A DNA stretch of 15,388 nucleotides, from the NCBI GenBank assembly GCA_049976245.1, contig JBMFIQ010000048.1:1-15388 (forward strand), in the 5' to 3' direction. Positions 6,841-13,758 of this stretch are shown one piece after another. The DNA is from Microbacter sp049976245. GTDB taxonomy: Bacteria > Bacteroidota > Bacteroidia > Bacteroidales > Paludibacteraceae. The position numbers were made by a program, and so were the translations under genes. Positions within the stretch are counted from its first letter, which is position 1, and every line of letters starts with the position of its first letter. Under the pieces are notes generated by a model, which saw only the letters and a list, made by a program, of their open reading frames with translations, was not told the DNA's origin and did no database searches.

Positions 6841-7851
6841 TTAATGGTCATTTAAAATCTTTTTTCGTTCAATGGAATCTTCAATAATTTCAGTCAATAC
6901 TTCCTTGACGGAAAGTCCTGCGTAAGGGATTTGCTGTGGAATGAAGCTGGTTGGTGTCATTCCAGGCGTGGTGTTCACTTCCAACAAATTGATTTGATTC
7001 CCTTTTGTGATGATGTAATCAATGCGTATGATGCCGTGACAGTTCAACAAGTCATAAATTTTTGACGAAGTTTGTTGTATCGATTTGGTTAATGTGTCGG
7101 AAATGCGGGCAGGTGTAATTTCTTCTACACGGCCTTTGTATTTTGCTTCAAAATCGAAAAATTCATTTTTCGGAACCACTTCGGTTACCGGCAGCATGAC
7201 AGCACGTTTTTTTGTTTTGTAAATGCCGTTGGTCACCTCTACCCCATCCATAAAGCGTTCAATCAATATTTCGTCCGACTCGCCAAATGCTTTTTGAATG
7301 GCATCCGGAAGTTCATTGAGCGATTTTACTTTTGTGACGCCAAAACTTGAACCACCTAAATTTGGTTTCACAAAGCACGGAAAACCAATTTCTGACATGA
7401 TTTTTTCAACGTTTACGGTTTCATTTCGGGATAAATGAATGGAAGGAGCAATATTGATATCAAAATTTTTCAAAAATTGGTTGCAAAAGTATTTGTTGTA
7501 AGTTAAGGCTGAAGTAAGCACATTGCAGGAAGTATAAGGCATGTCAATCATTTCAAAATAGCCTTGCAAACGGCCGTCTTCACCCGGAATGCCGTGTATG
7601 GTGATGTATGCACAATCGAAACGAATGATTTTCCCGTCAAGTTGAAAAGTAAAATTGTTTTTATCGATAGGTATATGATTTTCTTGATCCAATAAAACAT
7701 GCCAATTGTTTTTTTCAATGACCACAATAAAGGGATTAAAAAGATCTTTATCCAAAAAAGATACTATACCCTGAGCACTTTGAATGGATACAATCACTTC
7801 CGATTGTTCACCGCCGGCGACTACCGCAATGTTTAATTTATTTCGTATCAT
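6841..7851 (-). CDS. ddl: D-alanine--D-alanine ligase
   Basis: Ddl joins two D-alanines with ATP to make the dipeptide end of the peptidoglycan precursor; it is a cytosolic ATP-grasp enzyme. Conserved parts, in order, are an N-terminal VVAGGEQSEVIVS with the expected glutamate, HGIPGEDGRLQGYFE, FPCFVKPNLGGSSFGV, LIERFMDGVEVT and the C-terminal metal-binding RIDYI...LLEVNTTPGMTPTS. A KYKG segment in the omega loop carries the tyrosine typical of D-Ala-D-Ala rather than D-Ala-D-lactate enzymes. The frame is open to an ATG at 7872. The ATG at 7851 is preferred because it gives MIRNKLNIAVVAGG, the usual family N-terminus, and a 336-residue protein. A candidate promoter lies at 7901-7933. tsaE follows 70 nt downstream. 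Confidence 0.93.
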   Translation of the reverse strand: MIRNKLNIAVVAGGEQSEVIVSIQSAQGIVSFLDKDLFNPFIVVIEKNNWHVLLDQENHIPIDKNNFTFQLDGKIIRFDCAYITIHGIPGEDGRLQGYFEMIDMPYTSCNVLTSALTYNKYFCNQFLKNFDINIAPSIHLSRNETVNVEKIMSEIGFPCFVKPNLGGSSFGVTKVKSLNELPDAIQKAFGESDEILIERFMDGVEVTNGIYKTKKRAVMLPVTEVVPKNEFFDFEAKYKGRVEEITPARISDTLTKSIQQTSSKIYDLLNCHGIIRIDYIITKGNQINLLEVNTTPGMTPTSFIPQQIPYAGLSVKEVLTEIIEDSIERKKILNDH

Positions 7852-7900
7852 ATTGAAATGTAAAGAATTCAATGCAATTCAAAGAAGTAAAAACCACATG

Positions 7901-7933
7901 CAAAGTTACTTTAATTTGTTTAATTCGTTGCAA
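7901..7933 (-). promoter_or_regulatory. Candidate ddl promoter
   Basis: On the minus strand, TAACTTTG (7908-7901) fits TAnnTTTG. A TTG (complement of CAA at 7931-7933) lies 22 nt upstream, one longer than usual. Transcription near 7897 would give a 46-nt leader to the chosen ddl start. Its -33 abuts that of the divergent promoter. Confidence 0.5.
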
Positions 7934-7958
7934 TCACCTCATTTAAAGCCTATTTTTG
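7928..7958 (+). promoter_or_regulatory. Candidate promoter for the 8126 gene
   Basis: TTG (7928-7930), a 20-nt spacer and TATTTTTG (7951-7958) match the Bacteroidetes consensus. The transcript would start near 7962 and run through repeat copy 3 before reaching the ATG at 8126, giving a leader of about 165 nt. The sequence TTGCAA at 7928-7933 carries the -33 elements of both this promoter and the ddl promoter. Confidence 0.55.
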
Positions 7959-8032
7959 TAGTGCTTTGTTCAGTAAAAAATTGAGCGATTATTCTTCATG
8001 AACGATTCTTTAACAAAAATATGAATGAAACA

Positions 8033-8132
8033 GATGAAACGAGCCATTAAAACGCATATGATCAAGCGTATGACTATTTTGGTGAGTTCCATACATCCTT
8101 AGCGAAAAAAAATAAAAATAGACGTATGAAAC
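8033..8132 (+). repeat. Repeat module, copy 3, inverted relative to copies 1-2
   Basis: The core 8033-8098 is the same sequence as the minus-strand reading of copy 2, with one base deleted in the TTTTCAAGCG region and a few substitutions. It is followed by the A-rich spacer and TAGACGT (8099-8125), then ATGAAAC (8126-8132), which is the start of the next gene. ATGAAAC also opens the core at 8034, so the unit is bounded by direct ATGAAAC repeats 92 nt apart. Because of the 1-nt deletion, the module's ATG opens a shifted 22-codon frame ending at TAG 8100-8102. Confidence 0.85.
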
Positions 8133-8590
8133 TAAATACGGAAAAAAGACATTTATTGATTGTTGCCGCCTTGGTTTGGATGATGGCCGGTTTAATTTTA
8201 TTTTGGAGAGGCGTTGTTTATTTTCAGCTCATAAAAGGGTGGCCCATTGCGTTGATTGGTTCAGTGATCGGCGGACTTTTATTTTTTAAAGGACTTTTTG
8301 TGCGCATATCATCAAAACACATCGTACGCATTGTTGAGATGGAAACAGAGCGACCCAATGTCTTTCAATTTTTCAATCTAAAATCCTATATTTTGATGTT
8401 CTTCATGATTTTATTGGGGATTTCGATTCGAAAAAGCGGATTATTTCCTCTTTACGATCTTTCTTTTTTCTATTTTTTCATGGGAATTCCACTTTTTTTG
8501 TCCTCTTTACGATTCATCAGAGCTTGGTTGATTGCTTTTGTTGACGTTGAAATCAATGAGGATGAGAAAAAACAAGGTTTTTCTCATTAA
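8126..8590 (+). CDS. Hypothetical four-helix membrane protein
   Basis: I do not recognise the family of this 154-residue protein. Four hydrophobic segments can be seen at about 8-28 (LLIVAALVWMMAGLILFW), 38-57 (GWPIALIGSVIGGLLFFKG), 87-103 (YILMFFMILLGIS) and 112-129 (FFYFFMGIPLFLSSL), so it is probably an inner-membrane protein. The loop between helices 2 and 3 is basic then mixed (about 58-86), and the C-terminus is acidic and basic (EINEDEKKQ), likely cytosolic. Its ATG sits exactly at the end of repeat copy 3. The promoter at 7928-7958 points at it. A hairpin overlaps its last codons. It stands between ddl and glnN but has no evident link to either. Confidence 0.8.
   Translation: MKLNTEKRHLLIVAALVWMMAGLILFWRGVVYFQLIKGWPIALIGSVIGGLLFFKGLFVRISSKHIVRIVEMETERPNVFQFFNLKSYILMFFMILLGISIRKSGLFPLYDLSFFYFFMGIPLFLSSLRFIRAWLIAFVDVEINEDEKKQGFSH
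8562..8587 (+). terminator. Possible hairpin at end of the 8126 gene
   Basis: ATGAGAAAAA (8562-8571) and TTTTTCTCAT (8578-8587) form a perfect 10-bp stem with a 6-nt loop. It overlaps the last codons and is followed by TAAAATCTC rather than a clean T run. The stem is AT-rich, so termination is uncertain. Confidence 0.35.
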
Positions 8591-8643
8591 AATCTCATTA
8601 TTATATGGAAATACATGATAAAAAAGAGGGTTTTGTTTCATGA

Positions 8644-8669
8644 AAGTATTATTTTTTCAAAAAATACTT
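8644..8669. promoter_or_regulatory. Inverted repeat upstream of glnN, possible operator
   Basis: AAGTATT (8644-8650) and AATACTT (8663-8669) are perfect inverted arms 12 nt apart, and the T/A runs between them extend the dyad. The centre is about 55 nt upstream of the start predicted from the -7 box at 8701-8708. It is suitable for an activator site, but the protein is unknown. Confidence 0.35.
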
Positions 8670-8700
8670 GCAAAATAAGATAGGTGTAAAAAATATATTC

Positions 8701-8708
8701 TATATTTG
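8701..8708 (+). promoter_or_regulatory. glnN -7 box
   Basis: TATATTTG is a perfect TAnnTTTG box 31 nt before the glnN ATG. No TTG is present 19-21 nt upstream, which suggests dependence on an activator. Confidence 0.6.
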
Positions 8709-8739
8709 TCGTCACATAAAAAAATAATATGAATTGATT

Positions 8740-10926
8740 ATGGCAACATTACGTTTTTCCGCATTGCAAGAGGTTACCACACGATTACCTCGAGAGGTGT
8801 CAACACCAGCCAATCTTTCCGAATTTTACGGGATAAATGTTTTTGATCGCAAAAAGATGCAGGTCTATCTTTCAAAAGAAGCCTATGAAGCGGTAGTCGA
8901 AGCTATTGAAGAAGGGACTTCAATCAATCGAAAAGTTGCCGATCAAGTGGCTACCGGTATGAGTAAATGGGCAAAAGAAAGAGGTGCAACGCATTACACG
9001 CACTGGTTTCAGCCGCTTAACGACATTACGGCCGAAAAACATGAACGCATGTTTGATTTTGGCGATCACAATGAAGTTTTAGAGCGCTTTTCGGGCAAAC
9101 TTTTGATACAACAGGAACCGGATGCGTCATCTTTCCCGAGCGGTGGTATTCGCAACACCTTTGAAGCACGCGGATATACAGCTTGGGATGTTTCTTCTCC
9201 CGCTTTCATCATTGGAAACACGCTTTGTATCCCAACTGTTTTTATTGCATATACCGGCGAAGCCTTGGATTATAAAACACCTTTGCTCCGGGCATTGAGC
9301 GCAGTCGATAAGGCAGCGGTACGAGTTTGTCAATATTTTGATAAAGATGTCAGAAAAGTCAATGCCAATTTGGGTTGGGAACAAGAATATTTTTTGATTG
9401 ATAAAGCATTGTACAATGCACGTCCTGATTTGGCTTTGACGGGTCGAACCCTGATGGGACACGCTTCGGCCAAAGATCAACAATTGGAAGATCACTATTT
9501 TGCATCAATCCCAACGCGTGTGATGGCTTTTATGAGCGAATTGGAATTGGAAGCCCATAAACTTGGCATACCGTTGAAAACCAGACACAACGAAGTAGCT
9601 CCAAATCAATTTGAATGTGCTCCGATTTTTGAAGAAGCCAATTTGGCCAATGATCACAATCAGTTGGTCATGGATTTGATGAAACACATTGCCGCTAAAC
9701 ATAATTTTGCCATTTTGCTGCATGAGAAACCATTTTCAGGGATTAACGGTTCAGGCAAACACAACAACTGGTCATTGAGTACCGATACCGGCGTAAATTT
9801 GTATTCTCCGGCAAAAAATCCAAAAGGAAATCTTTTGTTTTTATCTTTTATTGTCAATACGTTGAAGGCTGTTCATCAAAATCAGGATTTGTTGAGGGCA
9901 TCCATCATGAGTGCTGAAAACTCACACCGATTGGGAGCCAACGAAGCGCCACCTGCCATTCTTTCCGTTTTTCTTGGATCGTATTTAACGAATATGTTGG
10001 ATAATTTGGCTGAAAAAGTGTCAGATTCGCGCATGTCACCTGAAGAAAAAACCGCGTTAAAATTAGGGATTGGTCGCATTCCTGAAATTGTTTTAGACAG
10101 TACGGATCGAAATCGGACTTCTCCTTTTGCATTTACGGGAAATCGTTTTGAATTCAGGGCTGTAGGATCATCAGCTAACTGTGCGGCCGCCATGACAGCC
10201 ATCAATTCGGTGATGGCAGATCAATTGACAAAATTTGCCGATGAGGTGGATGCCTTAATCGCTCGAGGAATTGGGAAAGATGAAGCCATTTTCCAAGTCA
10301 TGAAACGATTGATCATCGAAAGTCGTCCTATACGATTTGAAGGTGACGGTTATTCGCAAGAGTGGGTTGAAGAAGCTAAGCGCCGTGGCTTAACCAACAT
10401 TACTTCTGCGCCCGATGCCATCAAAAAATATTTGGATAAAAATGCCGTTAAGTTATTGACAAGTGTCGGAGTCTTTTCCGAAGTAGAACTCCATAGCCGT
10501 GTGGAAATTGAATTTGAAAAGTTCACCAAGAAAATTCAAATTGAAGCACGCGTGTTAGGCGATTTGGCGATCAATCACATTGTGCCAACAGCCGTTGAAT
10601 ATCAGAATCGTTTGATAGAAAACATCCGTGGTATTAAAGAAGTTTTTGATGCGCAGGAAGCCGAAAAGTTAACAGCAGACAGTAAAAATTTAGTGCGCGA
10701 AATTGGCGAACGAATATTGGCCATTAAAACGATGACGAATGAAATGATTGAAGCCAGAAAAAAGGCCAACAACATTGAAAACATCGAAGAAAAAACTTTT
10801 GCATACAGCACAACGGTTCGTCCATATTTAGATAAGATTCGTTATCACATTGATAAACTTGAAGAGGTGATTGACGATGAAATATGGCCTTTACCAAAAT
10901 ATCGTGAACTCTTGTTCATGAAATAA
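8740..10926 (+). CDS. glnN: Type III glutamine synthetase GlnN
   Basis: GlnN makes glutamine from glutamate, ammonia and ATP. The type III enzymes are large (about 730 residues) and typical of Bacteroidetes and cyanobacteria; this one has 728. Visible blocks are NLGWEQEYFL with metal-binding glutamates (about 210-219), NEVAPNQFECAPIFEEAN (284-301), the ATP-binding HEKPFSGINGSGKHNNWS (328-345) and NRTSPFAFTGNRFEFR (458-473). The frame is open from a TTG at 8734, but ATG at 8740 gives MATLRFSALQ, the family's normal start. It appears to be a single-gene transcript, with its own -7 box, an upstream dyad and a strong terminator. No PII or GOGAT gene is adjacent. A role as the main ammonia-assimilating enzyme is inferred. 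Confidence 0.97.
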   Translation: MATLRFSALQEVTTRLPREVSTPANLSEFYGINVFDRKKMQVYLSKEAYEAVVEAIEEGTSINRKVADQVATGMSKWAKERGATHYTHWFQPLNDITAEKHERMFDFGDHNEVLERFSGKLLIQQEPDASSFPSGGIRNTFEARGYTAWDVSSPAFIIGNTLCIPTVFIAYTGEALDYKTPLLRALSAVDKAAVRVCQYFDKDVRKVNANLGWEQEYFLIDKALYNARPDLALTGRTLMGHASAKDQQLEDHYFASIPTRVMAFMSELELEAHKLGIPLKTRHNEVAPNQFECAPIFEEANLANDHNQLVMDLMKHIAAKHNFAILLHEKPFSGINGSGKHNNWSLSTDTGVNLYSPAKNPKGNLLFLSFIVNTLKAVHQNQDLLRASIMSAENSHRLGANEAPPAILSVFLGSYLTNMLDNLAEKVSDSRMSPEEKTALKLGIGRIPEIVLDSTDRNRTSPFAFTGNRFEFRAVGSSANCAAAMTAINSVMADQLTKFADEVDALIARGIGKDEAIFQVMKRLIIESRPIRFEGDGYSQEWVEEAKRRGLTNITSAPDAIKKYLDKNAVKLLTSVGVFSEVELHSRVEIEFEKFTKKIQIEARVLGDLAINHIVPTAVEYQNRLIENIRGIKEVFDAQEAEKLTADSKNLVREIGERILAIKTMTNEMIEARKKANNIENIEEKTFAYSTTVRPYLDKIRYHIDKLEEVIDDEIWPLPKYRELLFMK

Positions 10927-10950
10927 TCCCGTAAACCACTCTTTATTTTC

Positions 10951-10989
10951 AAAAAGAGGCTGATCTTTCCCGGAGACAGCCTCTTTTTT
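10951..10989. terminator. Bidirectional terminator between glnN and hcpR-like gene
   Basis: AAAAAGAGGCTG (10951-10962) and CAGCCTCTTTTT (10977-10988) form a perfect 12-bp stem with a 14-nt loop, ending in a T run for the plus strand. The A run on the left arm gives a T run for the minus strand too. The stop codon of the convergent gene (10988-10990) lies in the T run, so the two genes share it. Confidence 0.85.
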
Positions 10990-11662
10990 AGTTACAAAGC
11001 TGTTTCAACATGTTTGGGTTCAAGACGGTAATCTTCTTTTTATCCACAGCAATCAAATTTTCATCCATCATCTCACCGATGGTGCGCGCCAAAGCAGGCC
11101 TTGTAACACCAAACAGATCGGCAAGGGCTTGTTGACTTTCGGTCAATAGAAAACTGGATGATCCGTTGTTCTCCATTTTTTCTAAAAAGAAGAGCGCTAA
11201 TTTGCTTTTGATGGTTCCGAACTTTAAAAATCGAATTTTGTCGGTTAAAAATTTAGTGTGATCGGAAATCATTCGAAGATAGTTGGTCAACATTTTTTCA
11301 TTTCCCTGAAGCAGTTGACTAAAACGTTCTTTGTTGATTGTTAGGATGGTAAGGGGTTCGAGTGCGGTGATGTTGATCGGGAAAAAGTTCTGAGTGGCGA
11401 AGATAAAAGCCGGAGCTAAAATATCCGGCGTTTTCAGGATGGCAATGGTGACCATTTTACCTGTCGGATCCGTCATGTCGCATCGCACGGATCCTTCGGC
11501 AATCATCATCAATGACGAACAACGATCGCCTTGCAACGCAACAATATCATTTTTTTGATAAAAAGTAAAGGATTGATACGGCTGTAAAATCTCTTGTAAC
11601 TGCTCGACGGAAAAGCCTCTAAAAAGCGCACTTTTTTGTATGGAGGTGATAAGCATGGCCAT
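10988..11662 (-). CDS. Crp/Fnr-family regulator, probable HcpR
   Basis: This 224-residue protein has a cyclic-nucleotide-binding-type sensor domain (about 5-120, with EGSVRCDMTDPTGKMVTIAIL). A long dimerisation helix follows (about 122-146), then a C-terminal winged helix-turn-helix (about 176-197, QQALADLFGVTRPALARTI). It lacks the N-terminal cysteine cluster of classical Fnr. The TRPALAR recognition helix, and the position divergent from hcp with a Crp/Fnr-like palindrome in the hcp promoter, make it a probable HcpR. HcpR is the nitrosative-stress activator of hcp known from anaerobes including Porphyromonas, where it binds haem. The HcpR call is inference; the family call is firm. Starts at 11662 or 11656 (third codon) are both possible. 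The predicted transcript begins only a few nucleotides before them. Confidence 0.88.
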   Translation of the reverse strand: MAMLITSIQKSALFRGFSVEQLQEILQPYQSFTFYQKNDIVALQGDRCSSLMMIAEGSVRCDMTDPTGKMVTIAILKTPDILAPAFIFATQNFFPINITALEPLTILTINKERFSQLLQGNEKMLTNYLRMISDHTKFLTDKIRFLKFGTIKSKLALFFLEKMENNGSSSFLLTESQQALADLFGVTRPALARTIGEMMDENLIAVDKKKITVLNPNMLKQLCN

Positions 11663-11670
11663 TTTTAGTA

Positions 11671-11678
11671 CAAATATA
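11671..11678 (-). promoter_or_regulatory. -7 box of hcpR-like gene
   Basis: The minus strand reads TATATTTG, a perfect TAnnTTTG. Transcription would begin near 11667, giving a leader of about 5 nt to ATG 11662 or 11 nt to ATG 11656. No -33 TTG is seen. Confidence 0.5.
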
Positions 11679-11744
11679 CAACATTAGGGTAAAAGTAGTG
11701 CGGTTATTCAGTCGGAATGCCTAAGAAACGCTAATTTAATCAAG

Positions 11745-11762
11745 TTGTAATCTATGTTACAG
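11745..11762. promoter_or_regulatory. Crp/Fnr-type operator of hcp (probable HcpR site)
   Basis: TTGTAA-TCTATG-TTACAG is a near-perfect palindrome (TGTAA/TTACA arms perfect, 6-nt spacer), the form bound by Crp/Fnr/DNR/HcpR proteins. Its centre at 11753.5 is 41.5 nt upstream of a start at 11795, the position implied by the hcp -7 box. This is the class II activator position. Confidence 0.7.
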
Positions 11763-11783
11763 TTTTGAGCTTTTGGGGGTGTT

Positions 11784-11791
11784 TAACTTTG
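11784..11791 (+). promoter_or_regulatory. hcp -7 box
   Basis: TAACTTTG matches TAnnTTTG. A TTG at 19-21 nt upstream is missing, as expected for a promoter needing the activator bound at 11745-11762. The leader to the ATG at 11856 would be about 61 nt. Confidence 0.6.
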
Positions 11792-11855
11792 TGCGTCGTA
11801 AACATTGAATGTTTTGTTTACAATCCATCAACGTAACATTTTTAATTTTATTCAT

Positions 11856-13496
11856 ATGTCAATGTTTTGTTATCAATGTCAGGAAGCTGCCAAAAACACA
11901 GGATGTACCATTCGTGGTGTTTGCGGAAAAACGGAAGAAGTGGCAAATCTTCAGGATTTATTGGTTTATGTTTGCAAAGGGCTTTCATTTGTGGCCATCG
12001 AAGCACGCAAAGAAGGGTTGGATACCAAAAAAGAAGATCAATTTATTGTCAACTCTCTGTTTTCGACCATCACCAATGCCAATTTTGACCCCGACATGTT
12101 TGTTGATGCAGTTACAAAGGGTCTTTCATTGCGTGATTCGTTAAAGAAAAAGTTGAAAAATGCTCATTTTGATCACGATTCAGTGCAATGGTTTGGCAGC
12201 AGCAAAGACGACTTTGAAGCTAAAGAGAGCGAGGTGGGAGTTTTAACTTCGGATCCTGACGAAGACGTTCGTTCATTAAAACAATATGTGATTTATGGTG
12301 TAAAAGGCCTTGCTGCATACGTTGAGCATGCTTTCAATTTAGGATTTGAAGATCCTGAGTTGTATGATTTCATCGAAGAAGCGCTGGTGATGACCACACG
12401 GCCGATGAGCGTGGATGGTGTACTGGATTGGGTTCTCAAAACCGGAGAACATGGCGTTAAAGGGATGGCTTTGCTTGACAAGGCCAATACTTCCAAGTAC
12501 GGAAATCCCGAAATAACGAAAGTAAAAATTGGCGTAGGGAAGAATCCCGGGATTTTGATCAGCGGGCACGACTTAAAAGATTTGGAAGAGTTGCTTGAGC
12601 AAACTGAAGGTACGGGCATTGACATTTACACGCACTCCGAAATGTTGCCCGCCAATGCTTATCCGCAATTTAAGAAATACAAACACCTTGTTGGGAATTA
12701 TGGGGGAGCATGGCATCAACAATTGAAAGATTTTGAGGCTTTTAATGGTCCGATCATTTTCACAACCAATTGTTTGGTCCCGCCGCGCAAAGATACTACA
12801 TACAATCATCGGGTTTTCACAACGGGAGCAACGGGCATGCCGGAATGGAAACATTTGACGGGCTATTTGCCAAACGGGCAGAAAGACTTTTCGGAAGTGA
12901 TCGCATTGGCAAAACAATGTCAACCTCCTACGCCTCTTGAATCAGGAGCAATTACGATCGGATTTGCTCATAATCAGGTGTTGCAACTTGCCGATAAAAT
13001 TTTGGAAGCTGTTCAGTCAGGTGCCATCAAAAAAATGGTCGTCATGTCAGGTTGTGATGCAAGGCAGAAATCGCGTGAGTATTATACCGAATTTGCTCAA
13101 AATCTTCCAAAAGATACCGTCATTTTAACTTCAGGGTGTGCAAAATATCGTTATAACAAATTGAATCTTGGCGATATCAACGGCATTCCGCGAGTATTGG
13201 ATGCGGGTCAATGCAACGACTCTTATTCGTGGGCTGTAGTAGCTTTGAAATTGAAAGAAGTTTTAAACTTGAAAGATATCAATGAGTTGCCCATTGTTTT
13301 CAACATTGCATGGTATGAACAAAAAGCCATCATTGTTCATTTGGCATTGTTGTATCTTGGCATTAAAAATATGCACGTTGGGCCTACACTGCCGGCATTT
13401 TTCACCCCCAATGTTTTGGCGGTTGCCAAAGAAAAATTTGGGGTAGAAACCATTACCACCGTTGAAGAAGACATGAAATTGTTTGGAATTGAATAA
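11856..13496 (+). CDS. hcp: Hydroxylamine reductase / hybrid cluster protein Hcp
   Basis: Hcp is a cytosolic iron-sulfur protein of anaerobes that reduces nitric oxide or hydroxylamine and protects against nitrosative stress. The 546-residue product has the class I/III-like N-terminal cluster motif CYQCQEAAKNTGC...C (C-x2-C-x8-C-x5-C). Every hybrid-cluster ligand is present: His238, Glu262 (THSEM), Cys306 (TTNCLVPP), Cys400 (MSGCDAR, the persulfide cysteine), Cys428 (TSGCAKYRYNKL), Cys453 (AGQCNDSYS) and Glu488 (WYEQKA). Each lies six residues before its counterpart in the Desulfovibrio vulgaris protein as I recall that numbering. The frame is open from 11805, but MSMFCYQCQE at 11856 is the normal start. 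A Bfd-like gene begins directly at its stop. An Hcr-type reductase is not adjacent. Confidence 0.97.
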   Translation: MSMFCYQCQEAAKNTGCTIRGVCGKTEEVANLQDLLVYVCKGLSFVAIEARKEGLDTKKEDQFIVNSLFSTITNANFDPDMFVDAVTKGLSLRDSLKKKLKNAHFDHDSVQWFGSSKDDFEAKESEVGVLTSDPDEDVRSLKQYVIYGVKGLAAYVEHAFNLGFEDPELYDFIEEALVMTTRPMSVDGVLDWVLKTGEHGVKGMALLDKANTSKYGNPEITKVKIGVGKNPGILISGHDLKDLEELLEQTEGTGIDIYTHSEMLPANAYPQFKKYKHLVGNYGGAWHQQLKDFEAFNGPIIFTTNCLVPPRKDTTYNHRVFTTGATGMPEWKHLTGYLPNGQKDFSEVIALAKQCQPPTPLESGAITIGFAHNQVLQLADKILEAVQSGAIKKMVVMSGCDARQKSREYYTEFAQNLPKDTVILTSGCAKYRYNKLNLGDINGIPRVLDAGQCNDSYSWAVVALKLKEVLNLKDINELPIVFNIAWYEQKAIIVHLALLYLGIKNMHVGPTLPAFFTPNVLAVAKEKFGVETITTVEEDMKLFGIE

Positions 13497-13691
13497 ATGA
13501 CTCGAACAATGGAAAAAGATGTTTTGATTTGCACTTGCAATGAAATTTACAAGAGTACCATCGTGAAAGCGATCAAAGAAAAAGGGCTTAAAACGGTGGA
13601 GGAGGTTGGCGAAGAAACTACCGCCGGAACGGTTTGCGGTCAATGTCAGGATGATATTCAGGATATTTTGAACGAAATAAACGGAACATAG
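13497..13691 (+). CDS. Bfd-like [2Fe-2S]-binding protein
   Basis: This 64-residue protein has the BFD-like [2Fe-2S] layout: Cys12-x-Cys14 near the N-terminus and Cys47-x2-Cys50 near the C-terminus, with about 32 residues between, as in bacterioferritin-associated ferredoxin. VLICTCNEI and GTVCGQCQ are the key motifs. The ATG touches the hcp stop (TAA-ATG, no spacer), so it is almost certainly co-translated with Hcp. A second Met at residue 5 is a possible start. No bacterioferritin is nearby. A role as electron carrier to Hcp, or in cluster supply, is inferred from context; the family also occurs as a domain in larger redox proteins. Confidence 0.88.
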   Translation: MTRTMEKDVLICTCNEIYKSTIVKAIKEKGLKTVEEVGEETTAGTVCGQCQDDIQDILNEINGT

Positions 13692-13718
13692 CATCATTGA
13701 TGTTTGACATCGAAAATG

Positions 13719-13758
13719 AAGCCTCTGTGTTGGTCATGTCAGACAAGCATAGAGGCTT
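13719..13758. terminator. Hairpin between convergent bfd-like and antiporter genes
   Basis: AAGCCTCTGTG (13719-13729) and CATAGAGGCTT (13748-13758) pair over 11 bp with one G-U, around an 18-nt loop. The antiporter's last codons and stop (13734) lie inside it. T runs on either side are short, so it is a moderate terminator candidate for both genes. Confidence 0.55.

Noticed and set aside
8734..8739. TTG start two codons upstream of the glnN ATG
   Set aside because: MATLRFSALQ from ATG 8740 is the normal start of type III glutamine synthetases.
9127..10205. Antisense frames of 65-122 codons across glnN
   Set aside because: They overlap a full-length conserved gene and show no family features; they are shadows of its codon bias.
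11805..11855. 17-residue N-terminal extension of Hcp
   Set aside because: The family starts at M(S)MFCYQCQ, and the hcp start site inferred from the -7 box lies near 11795, too close for the upstream ATG to be favoured.
12293..13697. Antisense frames of 67-144 codons across hcp and the bfd-like gene
   Set aside because: Same reason: the sense strand is fully explained by conserved proteins.
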